Positions 55,644 through 64,000 of a DNA stretch of 64,000 nucleotides are shown piece by piece. The stretch is taken from the NCBI RefSeq assembly GCF_000004195.4, contig NC_030680.2:148307045-148371044 (forward strand), written 5' to 3'. The notes below the pieces were generated by a model. It saw nothing but the letters and a program-made list of their open reading frames with translations, did no database searches and was not told where the DNA came from. The position numbers and the translations under genes were made by a program. Positions within the stretch are counted from its first letter, which is position 1. Each line of letters begins with the position of its first letter. The stretch is from Xenopus tropicalis. Lineage: Eukaryota; Chordata; Amphibia; Anura; Pipidae.

Positions 55644-56195
55644 CTGGAACGACACATTATAACTACTGATCCCTCCTTCTCTCTCTGATCTCTGCCCACC
55701 GACCAATAACATTTCTCACTATGATTTAACCCCAAGTGCCCCCGGCAGGGGCTGGTCACATGTGCCTCCTGTGCCTGGGGCTGCAGCCTCCATAACTGGC
55801 ATGAAGGTAAGAGCTGCCATATTGTTTCTCTTAGGGGGTGGAGCTTAATTCTACAGGGTGGAGCCTTAATTCTACAGCCAGTAACACTACTCAAATACTG
55901 GAACCAGCACTTTTATAGCAATTGTTCCAGGGAACCAGTGCCCATATGATATGGTTTCCATACAGGAAACTAGAGGGGGGCTTTTCCATCTGTTTGGGGG
56001 CCCTGCCTGGCACACAAGCGATGGCCGTCGGTCCGGCTAAGGTTTCCTTTACGTTGCGAAAACACTAAGCAGTTCCCAGACAGGGTTTTTCCCATGAGCC
56101 CCCAGGTCTGGGGCAGATTGTACTGAGCCCACGGGTTTTAGAAGCCCCTGTTATATATTCTGTTTATAAGCTCACTAATCTATAATGAATTAGGG

Positions 56196-56915
56196 GTATG
56201 GCCTCTCCTTAGGCCTCTCCTTTAGCTTCTCCTTAGGCTTCTCCATAGGCCTCTCCTTAGGCTTCTCCATAGGCCTCTCCTTAGGCTTCTCCATAGGCCT
56301 CTCCATAGGCCTCTCCTTAGGCTTCTCCATAGGCCTCTCCCTAGGCTTCTCCATAGGCCTCTCCCTAGGCTTCTCCATAGGCCTCTCCTTAGACTTCTCC
56401 TCCGTAGGCCTTTCTTTAGGCCTCTCCTTAGGCTTCTCCATAGGCCTCTCCCTAGGCTTCTCCATAGGCCTCTCCCTAGGCTTCTCCATAGGCCTCTCCT
56501 TAGACTTCTCCTCCGTAGGCCTTTCTTTAGGCCCTCCCTAGGCTTCTCCGTAGGCCTTTCTATAGGCCCCACCCTAGGCTTCTCCATAGGCCTTTCTATA
56601 GTCCCACCCTAGGCTTCTCTGTAGGCCTTTCTATAGGCCCACCCTAGGCTTCTCCATAGGCCTCTCCCTAGGCTTCTCCATAGGCCTTTCTATAGGCCCA
56701 CCCTAGGATTCTCCATAGGCCTTTCTATAGGCCCTCCCTAGGCTTCTCTGTAGGCCTTCTATAGGCCCACCCTAGGCTTCTCCATAGGCCTTTCTATAGG
56801 CCTCTCCCTAGGCTTCTCCATAGGCCTTTCTATAGGCCCACCCTAGGCTTCTCCATAGGCCTTTCTATAGGCCTCTCCCTAGGCTTCTCCGAAGGCCACT
56901 CCTTAGGCTAAAGCT
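56196..56915 (-). repeat. 24-bp minisatellite in the probable flnb 3' UTR
   Basis: About 30 units built on TAGGCTTCTCCATAGGCCTC and variants (TTTCTATAGGCCC, CTTAGACTTCTCCTCCG), 24 bp and related lengths, with higher-order blocks. Minus-strand frames such as MEKPRERP repeats are by-products. Confidence 0.95.
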
Positions 56916-57478
56916 CTATGGGAAGAATACCAGGCACTGGTGGCAAGTGACCTCCTCTCTCAAACTTGCCCTTAGTATCAGTAACCAATATGGCAGCTCC
57001 AGAGAAGGAATTTTTGGTGCCCCAATCCTTACAACAAATGGGATTCAGGGCACCTTATTAACTGGAATTGCTGGCACAGAGTTTATATCCACCCACGGCT
57101 TATCTAGAGGGCTCACACTTTTACGTACATACAACTCCCAGCACCCTTGGGGGCTCCTATGATACATGTGGGGGCTGCAGAATATTATCACACATTATCC
57201 CTGTAACTCAAGCTCACAGTGCTGGCTTGGGGTACCGGCCCGGGTGCTCACACTCTCATTTAATGGTAAAATCTCATTTTTAGTGGCTGAAATGAATTAC
57301 AAAGTCATGGCGTCCTTTGTACAGAGAAACCTCCTATTGCCCCCTAGTGGCTCCGCCCAGTCACCCCCCCGCGGGGCATTTAGTACACGTGAAACACTAT
57401 TTTCAGATACATTTGCTCGTGAGTTTGTGATGCTCCGTTTGTGCTTTGTGCCTCACTGTGAAATTCTCCTTGTAAACA

Positions 57479-57494
57479 AATAAACTGGAATAAA
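57479..57494 (+). terminator. distal poly(A) signals of flnb
   Basis: Two AATAAA hexamers (57479-57484 and 57489-57494), followed within 40 bases by a GT-rich stretch (CTGTCTTGTCTGCCTGTGAG). A good cleavage site would be near 57505-57515. Confidence 0.7.
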
Positions 57495-57704
57495 CGCTGC
57501 AGTCTGCAACGCAATCTCGCTGTCTTGTCTGCCTGTGAGGTCGCTGGTCATGTGACTTTCATGAATGATGTCAGAAAACAGGATATAAATAAATAGCATC
57601 AAATAAATCCTCTTTGTGTTGGTGTCACTCCTCCTATTAGGGATAAATCATTTAATAGTTCACTATGGCCGTCTCTTTACTTGCACTTTCACCCACAAGC
57701 ACAA

Positions 57705-58985
57705 GGCTGCAGGCTGAGTTATACAGGGAACTCTGAGTATCACTCATGTATTATAAGGGATAATGTACCCCCTACTGTAAATGATAAGGATATTAGCAGT
57801 CACTGAGGGGTTCTGTGCCCCCCATATAAAGGCACAAGGCTGCAGGCTGAGTTATACAGGGAACTCTGAGTATCACTCATGTATTATAAGGGATAATGTA
57901 CCCCCTACTGTAAATGATAAGGATATTAGCAGTCACTGAGGGGTTCTGTGCCCCCCATATAAAGGCACAAGGCTGCAGGCTGAGTTATACAGGGAACTCT
58001 GAGTATCACTCATGTATTATAAGGGATAATGTACCCCCTACTGTAAATGATAAGGATATTAGCAGTCACTGAGGGGTTCTGTGCCCATATAAAGGCACAA
58101 GGCTGCAGGCTGAGTTATACAGGGAACTCTGAGTATCACTCATGTATTATAAGGGATAATGTACCCCCTACTGTAAATGATAAGGATATTAGCAGTCACT
58201 GAGGGGTTCTGTGCCCCCCATATAAAGGCACAAGGCTGCAGGCTGAGTTATACAGGGAACTCTGAGTATCACTCATGTATTATAAGGGATAATGTACCCC
58301 CTACTGTAAATGATAAGGATATTAGCAGTCACTGAGGGGTTCTGTGCCCATATAAAGGCACAAGGCTGCAGGCTGAGTTATACAGGGAACTCTGAGTATC
58401 ACTCATGTATTATAAGGGATAATGTACCCCCTACTGTAAATGATAAGGATATTAGCAGTCACTGAGGGGTTCTGTGCCCATATAAAGGCACAAGGCTGCA
58501 GGCTGAGTTATACAGGGAACTCTGAGTATCCCTCATGTATTATAAGGGATAATGTACCCCCTACTGTAAATGATAAGGATATTAGCAGTCACTGAGGGGT
58601 TCTGTGCCCCCCATATAAAGGCACAAGGCTGCAGGCTGAGTTATACAGGGAACTCTGAGTATCACTCATGTATTATAAGGGATAATGTACCCCCTACTGT
58701 AAATGATAAGGATATTAGCAGTCACTGAGGGGTTCTGTGCCCATATAAAGGCACAAGGCTGCAGGCTGAGTTATACAGGGAACTCTGAGTATCACTCATG
58801 TATTATAAGGGATAATGTACCCCCTACTGTAAATAATAAGGATATTAGCAGTCACTGAGGGGTTCTGTGCCCCCCATATAAAGGCACAAGGCTGCAGGCT
58901 GAGTTATACAGGGAACTCTGAGTATCACTCATGTATTATAAGGGATAATGTACCCCCTACTGTAAATGATAAGGATATTAGAAGT
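57705..58985 (+). repeat. 123-133-bp VNTR upstream of the small gene
   Basis: About ten units with landmarks GGCACAAGGCTGCAGGCTGA, ACTCTGAGTATCACTCATGT and GATATTAGCAGTCACTGAGG. Length variants differ by a CCCC insertion before CATATAAAGG. Almost every unit carries CATATAAAGG, a TATA-like string. The array ends about 280 bp before the ATG of the next gene. Confidence 0.97.
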
Positions 58986-59264
58986 CACTGACATACCCCA
59001 GGGCACAAGCCCTACAATAAAAACCCCTCCCTCATGGGGCAGTATATTCTCGGTGCAGTCTAATTTCAGATTCAGACACAGTACACCTCCTTCCTCTGTG
59101 TCGGGTTTCACACAGAGACTGTCTCCCAGGAGACCCACAATAAACTTCCCTGAGAGCAGGACCAGCTTATCCCATTGCACAAGTCCCTGCTGCCTGTGTT
59201 GGATCCCATCCAGCCCCCCAGCACATTCAGGCCTATTACCCAAGCGGCCCCCCCGGAGCTGAGG

Positions 59265-59688
59265 ATGAAGGAGCTTCTCACCACCAGGAACCAGAACTGC
59301 TGGAAGGAGCTGATTGAGAAGGAAACGGCCTCCAGGATGTACTGGAAACTGAGGTACAAGGAGGAGCACCCCCAGAACCCCCCCGAGAGAAGCAGGAAGA
59401 GGAAAGAAGGGTCCCTTCCCAATATTGGGACCACCCTGCTCCCCCCTATTAATGTCCCCAAGAGACTGGTAGTGAAGCCACCGGAGGAGCCGGCCTGTGG
59501 CCTCCCAGAAGAGGGGGGGCTGGGGGAGATGAGGGCTGCCACCCCGCGCACCTCCAGGCTACTCTATGATGGCTTCTCCAAGGAGGGAAAGGGCAGGTCC
59601 CTGTATCTGAGGAGAAGGAAGGAGCTGAGCCCAGAACAGAAATATCCGCACCCCATGCTCTCCTCCTGGGACTATGGCTGGAGACTAG
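59265..59688 (+). CDS. small gene, exon 1
   Basis: 141 codons plus one base. GC-rich compared with surrounding introns, rich in Arg, Lys, Pro and Glu. The TTG-initiated extension upstream (from 59175) is not needed and lacks an ATG. Confidence 0.65.
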
Positions 59689-59944
59689 GTACGGAACTTA
59701 CAGGGTTAACCTCCAACCCCTTCTTTTAGCTTCCACTCTACAGGCAGAACATTCTCCTGGTTACTAGGGGTCATGCATCCTGGCAACCAGGGAGCAGATT
59801 CAGTGCAAGAACAGATTTGATTGTTTTAGGGGATGTTTAAAGGGTAAGAGAGAAACGGCATTTGCCCCGGGCCGCCAGTATCAGGGCATTTGGGGCGAAA
59901 GCAAAATAGATCTAAATACAAAGTGTAATCCTAAATAGCAACTG

Positions 59945-59984
<40 letters not shown>

Positions 59985-59994
59985 CAGACGATAC

Positions 59995-60042
<48 letters not shown>

Positions 60043-60100
60043 CTGATAGATAGATATGGATACATAGATAGATAGATAGATAGACAGACAGTAGATACTG

Positions 60101-60144
<44 letters not shown>

Positions 60145-61260
60145 CAGACGATAGATAGATAGATAGACAGTAGATACTGTAGATAGATAGACGATAGATA
60201 GACAGACGATAGATAGACAGTAGATAGATAGATAATAGATTGATAGATAGATATGGATAGATAGATAGACAGACAGTAGATACTGTAGATAGATAGATAG
60301 ATAGATAGACAGTCAGTAGATAGATAGATAAATAGATAGATAGAATACATGAGAGATAGATGGGTGCTGGAAGCAACTGGAGGGCTGCATAGATATAAAG
60401 TATTGCCAGTGCTGTTAAGCTGTATTTCTGCCATCTTGCCCTACTGTCTCCATCTTGCCCTACTGTCTCCATTTTGCCCTACTGTCTCCATCTTGCCCTA
60501 CTGTCTCCATCTTGTCCTACTGTCTCCATCTTGCCCTACTGTCTCCATCTTGTCCTACTGTCTCCATCTGTCCCTACTGTCTCCATCTTGCCCTACTGTC
60601 TCCATCTTGCCCTACTGTCTCCATCTTGTCCTGCTGTCTCCATCTTGCCCTGCTGTCTCCATCTTGCCCTGCTGTCTCCATCTTGCCCTACTGTCTCCAT
60701 CTTGCCCTACTGTCTCCATCTTGCCCTACTGTCTCCATCTTGTCCTACTGTCTCCATCTTGTCCTACTGTCTCCATCTTGTCCTACTGTCTCCATCTGTC
60801 CCTACTGTCTCCATCTTGCCCTTCTGTCTCCATCTTGTCCTACTCTCTCCATCTTGCCCTGCTGTCTCCATCTTGCCCTGCTGTCTCCATCTTGCCCTAC
60901 TGTCTCCATCTTGCCCTACTGTCTCCATCTTGCCCTACTGTCTCCATCTTGTCCTACTGTCTCCATCTTGCCCTGCTGTCTCCATCTTGCCCTGCTGTCT
61001 CCATCTTGCCCTGCTGTCTCCATCTTGCCCTGCTGTCTCCATCTTGCCCTACTGTCTCCATCTTGCCCCCCTATTGCCACCTTGCCCCACATGGCTCGGG
61101 GCCCAGAGACCCTTACTGTACCCCGGCTGTTTGTGTTGCAGATGAGATGGTGGGAGAGGTGAAGGCGCCGGTGCAGGGGAGGTGCAAGATAGTGCGGGAC
61201 ACATTCTATAGCCGGAATGGAGTCGTCTCTCTCCCCCAATTCACAGACCGGATGCTCTGA
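59265..61260 (+). CDS. two-exon gene, SPMIP1/ATP6V1FNB-like (sperm microtubule inner protein candidate)
   Basis: Exon 1 is 59265-59688, donor CTAG|GTACGG; exon 2 is 61142-61260, acceptor GTGTTGCAG, stop TGA at 61258-61260. Spliced length is 543 nt, 180 residues. The ATG at 59265 has A at -3; an in-frame TGA lies upstream at 59151 and no ATG lies between. The product is basic and hydrophilic: MKELLTTRNQNCWKELIEKE at the start, a Pro-rich middle, HPMLSSWDYGWRL at the splice, then GRCKIVRDTFYSRNGVVSLP near the end. The WDYGWR motif, size and a C-terminal RDTFY segment suggest SPMIP1 (ATP6V1FNB), a protein inside the doublet microtubules of sperm flagella. In mammals that gene sits beside ATP6V1F and FLNC. 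No signal peptide or membrane segment. A real gene is likely; the family identity is from memory and tentative. Confidence 0.6.
59944..60345 (+). repeat. (GATA)n compound microsatellite
   Basis: About 400 bp of GATA with interspersed GACA and GTAGATACT units, partly arranged in longer repeated blocks. Confidence 0.98.
60430..61070 (+). repeat. 19-bp pyrimidine-rich minisatellite
   Basis: About 33 units of CCATCTTGCCCTACTGTCT with TGCC/TGTC and CTAC/CTGC variants. It ends about 70 bp before the acceptor of exon 2. All three frames stay open because 19 bp cycles through the frames without stops; those long frames are artefacts. Confidence 0.98.
61142..61260 (+). CDS. small gene, exon 2
   Basis: Phase 1 in; G|AT forms aspartate. 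It encodes DEMVGEVKAPVQGRCKIVRD then TFYSRNGVVSLPQFTDRML and TGA. The conserved-looking GR-KIVRDTFY segment is here. Confidence 0.65.
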
Positions 61261-61410
61261 GCGAGGCCTTTGGTTTCATATTTGTGTTCAACTTCGCGCC
61301 TGGTGTGTGTGGCCTTTAATCTGCTGCTGGGGGGGCCGAGGGGGGGCTGAGCTCACGTGCAATTCCCTGTATCCGACCAATGGACTTTATTAACCTGTTT
61401 GTGTCTCTCC

Positions 61411-61416
61411 AATAAA
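61411..61416 (+). terminator. poly(A) signal of the small gene
   Basis: AATAAA 150 bases after the stop codon, followed by a T-rich stretch. It supports a real 3' end of a + strand transcript. Confidence 0.7.
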
Positions 61417-61484
61417 TTAACTCTGATTTTAATGACGCATTTTTCATCTCTCTGAGGTTGTACAACTACAGCTCCCAAAATGCA

Positions 61485-62372
61485 GTGCTGTTCCTGCTGA
61501 ATTGTGCTTAGTACAGGGGAATCCCTATGTGCCATAGTTTTATGGTATCTCTCTGTACAGGCTATGAGCAAACTTAGGGGGCTGTTCCTGCTGAATTGTG
61601 CTTAGTACAGGGGAATCCCTATGTGCCATAGTTTTATGGTATCTCTCTGTACAGGCTATGGGCAATCTTAGGGGGCTGTTCCTGCTGAATTGTGCTTAGT
61701 ACAGGGGAATCCCTATGTGCCATAGTTTTATGGTGTCTCTCTGTACAGGCTATGAGCAAACTTAGGGGGCTGTTCCTGCTGAATTGTGCTTAGTACAGGG
61801 GAATCCCTATGTGCCATAGTTTTATGGTATCTCTCTGTACAGGCTATGGGCAATCTTAGGGGGCTGTTCCTGCTGAATTGTGCTTAGTACAGGGGAATCC
61901 CTATGTGCCATAGTTTTATGGTGTCTCTCTGTACAGGCTATGAGCAAACTTAGGGGGCTGTTCCTGCTGAATTGTGCTTAGTACAGGGGAATCCCTATGT
62001 GTCATAGTTTTATGGTGTCTCTCTGTACAGGCTATGAGCAAACTTAGGGGGCTGTTCCTGCTGAATTGTGCTTAGTACAGGGGAATCCCTATGTGCCATA
62101 GTTTTATGGTATCTTTCTATACAGGCTATGGGCAAACTTAGGGGGCTGTTCCTGCTGAATTGTGCTTAGTACAGGGGAATCCCTATGTGCCATAGTTTTA
62201 TGGTATCTCTCTGTACAGGCTATGAGCAAACTTAGGGGGCTGTTCCTGCTGAATTGTGCTTAGTACAGGGGAATCCCTATGTGCTATAGTTTTATGGTAT
62301 CTCTCTGTACAGGCTATGAGCAAACTTAGGGAGCTGTTCCTGCTGAATTGTGCTTAGTACAAGGGAATACCA
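61485..62372 (-). repeat. 94-bp minisatellite, array B (inverted relative to array A)
   Basis: Units of exactly 94 bp; GCTGTTCCTGCTGAATTG starts at 61487, 61581, 61675, 61769, 61863, 61957, 62051, 62145, 62239 and 62333. The reverse complement of the unit matches the array A unit (2483-3340) essentially base for base. Confidence 0.97.
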
Positions 62373-63229
62373 GCCCTGAATGGATAATCCTGCCTCTCAC
62401 GTTCCATATTACAATAATTTGATTTGCAAAAATAACAAGAGTCTCTGGGTTTCGCTGTTTGCACAGAACTGAACGTGTAACAGTAAATACGGAGCTGGTT
62501 ACACTGTACTGTACATTGTTACTGTACCTCCATAGCAACAGGACAATGGGTTTGTGCCTCATTCCCAGAATAGGCCCTGGGGCGCCCAGGAACCATAATG
62601 ATATGAATCGGTGCCACGGCAACCAAACTCGCCCAAAGGAGTCGGCACCGTAATTGTGTCCTGGGCTTTTATTATCCGGCACCATTCCTGGGCCTGACCC
62701 ACTGGGGGAATCGGCTGTGGGGAGGAGTTTGTTTATGGTCTGCACGGGGGAATGTATTTACTGCTGCTCATCTCTCTACTTCCTTCCTGCTGAAAAAACC
62801 CATAACCCCTTTCTGGCTGTAAAACAGCCAATGAGCAGCTAGACTGGCTATAGAGCATGGGGTACAGTGGGCTCTATGTGGGAGTATCAAGGGGGAGGTA
62901 GTGCAACTACAACTCACTTATGCTGTGCGCACACATCGACTGCTGAAGGCCAAGATGGAAGATCCACCCCCTGCTAAACACTGTATTAAAGAGTGGCAGG
63001 AAGTGGTCATACCTATGGGCTGGGCAGGTGGGACACCAGTAAAAAACCCCACTGGCCCAGAACCAATCCCAGTGCACTTATGTTGGTGGGGACAGGGGCC
63101 CTGAGGGGGAGGGGGGAGTGTGTGGGTGGCAGGGGCCCCTGGGGGTGTGTGGGGGGGCCCTCATGTGGTAGCCACAATGGGCTCGCATACCCGCAGTCTG
63201 ACCCTGCCTATGGGCCAATAAAGTACAAT

Positions 63230-63362
63230 CAGGGTTGGACTGGGGGACCATACAGTATACCTACCTCTGGGGCACTGGGGGAAAGGGAACAGCAACCAGG
63301 GGAGGCAGATTAGTGGCCTGGGCAGTGCCGGTGGGGATTGGTTCTGGGCTGGTCCAACTCTG
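63230..63362. mobile_element. hAT-like MITE (CAGGGTCGGACTGG family)
   Basis: 133 bp, ends CAGGGTTGGACTGGG and CTGGTCCAACTCTG; flanks AGTACAAT (63222-63229) and AGTACAAC (63363-63370) match at 7 of 8. Confidence 0.88.
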
Positions 63363-63644
63363 AGTACAACATATAAATAGGAAAAATTGATACATGGGCT
63401 TCTACCCAGTAACAATGGAAATAGGGTTTATAGCTATAGGGATTGTTAACCCTATAGGTCCCTACAATCAGTCACTGCCCCAGTGAGCTTACAATCCAAG
63501 GACCCTTTCAGCTTCATGAGGAGGCAATTAGCCTGCAGTATGGGAGGGAACCCACACAGGGAGACTATAGGGACTCCTGGCAGATACTCCCCCCGGCACA
63601 CTTATATTTATTAGGGGGCATTAATTACTGATTGTTCATAGAGC

Positions 63645-63793
63645 CTGGGTCAGACTGGGCCAGACCCCATCCCTGCCAGTCCGCAGATCTCCCTGAGTAA
63701 GAGTAGGGGGCCACGGCTGGGCTCCATTGGGTGGGGTGGGGCCCCTGGGGTGGCAGCCCTGGTGGGCCATGCACCCCCCCCAGCCTGACCCTG
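63645..63793. mobile_element. hAT-like MITE (CAGGGTCGGACTGG family), no clear duplication
   Basis: Ends CTGGGTCAGACTGGGCCAGA and CCCCAGCCTGACCCTG. The flanks do not show a convincing 8-bp duplication. Confidence 0.7.
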
Positions 63794-64000
63794 CAGAAAG
63801 TTCTGCCCCGGGCACAGTGGCTCTAAATTAGCCGGCTTCTGCTCCATGGTTTCAGGAGAATATAAACAGACAGTCAGTGCTATATAACGCCCGGGGGTCC
63901 GTTCTGACTGTCAGTTTGGGAACCACAGTGAGTTATGGGCAAAAGGTGCCGGTGTCGGGTCGAGGATTCTCCTTTATGAACCTTGTAAGTGAATATAATG

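Larger units (their letters stand above)
55338..57515 (+). other. flnb: flnb 3' untranslated region (probable extent)
   Basis: About 2.2 kb from the stop to a pair of AATAAA signals at 57479-57494. The first 200 bases are AT-rich as in filamin 3' UTRs. A 24-bp minisatellite occupies 56196-56915. A proximal AATAAA at 55638-55643 could give a short form of about 320 nt. The extent is inferred; no transcript evidence. Confidence 0.65.
59689..61141 (+). other. intron of the small gene, dominated by two tandem arrays
   Basis: 1.45 kb; a GATA microsatellite (59944-60345) and a 19-bp minisatellite (60430-61070) fill most of it. Confidence 0.85.
62373..64000. other. intergenic DNA with hAT-like MITEs
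   Basis: No gene recognised. It contains two elements of the CAGGGTCGGACTGG family (listed) and a GC-rich fragment at about 63015-63205 ending GTCTGACCCTG. The last 150 bases hold TATA-like strings (GAATATAAAC, CTATATAACG) and a GTAAGT at 63985, too little to call an exon. Confidence 0.7.

Noticed and set aside
59175..59264. N-terminal extension of the small gene from a TTG
   Set aside because: There is no ATG between the in-frame stop at 59151 and 59265; the ATG at 59265 has a good context.
60349..61260. 303-codon frame running into exon 2 of the small gene
   Set aside because: The 19-bp array stays open in all frames; the acceptor at 61141 and a two-exon structure explain the coding end better.

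Overview
The window is vertebrate genomic DNA, almost certainly from a Xenopus frog. The coding exons translate to a tetrapod filamin with GT-AG introns. The introns are packed with short inverted-repeat DNA transposons, including TTAA-flanked elements carrying a TTAAAGG-type motif (the amphibian T2 MITE type). The species (X. tropicalis or X. laevis) cannot be decided from the sequence alone.

From 301 to about 57,500 on the + strand lies the 3' two thirds of one gene, filamin B (flnb). I resolved 29 coding exons that splice in perfect phase: 5,234 nt including the stop, about 1,744 codons. They run from immunoglobulin-like repeat 7 through repeat 15, hinge 1, repeats 16-23, hinge 2 and the dimerisation repeat 24, ending at the stop at 55335-55337. 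Assignment to FLNB rather than FLNA or FLNC rests on the wording of repeats 7-8, 22 and 24 and on the lack of the FLNC-specific insertion in repeat 20. The actin-binding domain and repeats 1-6 lie upstream of the window. The 72-nt hinge 1 exon (34388-34459) matches the alternatively spliced FLNB hinge exon. An additional in-phase 63-nt open segment with splice sites (53707-53769) could be a hinge 2 cassette exon.

At 59265-61260 (+) is a small two-exon gene of 180 codons with its own poly(A) signal at 61411. It resembles SPMIP1/ATP6V1FNB, a sperm-flagellar microtubule inner protein that lies beside FLNC in mammals. That identity is tentative.

The rest is intronic or intergenic DNA. It holds at least fourteen tandem arrays (units 4 to about 130 bp), MITEs with 8-bp (hAT-like), TA or TTAA target duplications, several nested insertions, two long perfect-type palindromes, and a 1.3-kb foldback-like structure with inverted arms of 104-bp tandem units. 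A 94-bp minisatellite occurs near both ends of the window in opposite orientations. I found no transposase or reverse-transcriptase reading frame, no tRNA or rRNA, no CRISPR and no viral gene. Filamin and the small downstream gene have no evident functional link; their adjacency is of interest for synteny. I see no undescribed multi-gene system here; the most testable novelties are the hinge 2 exon candidate, the neighbour gene and the repeat architectures.
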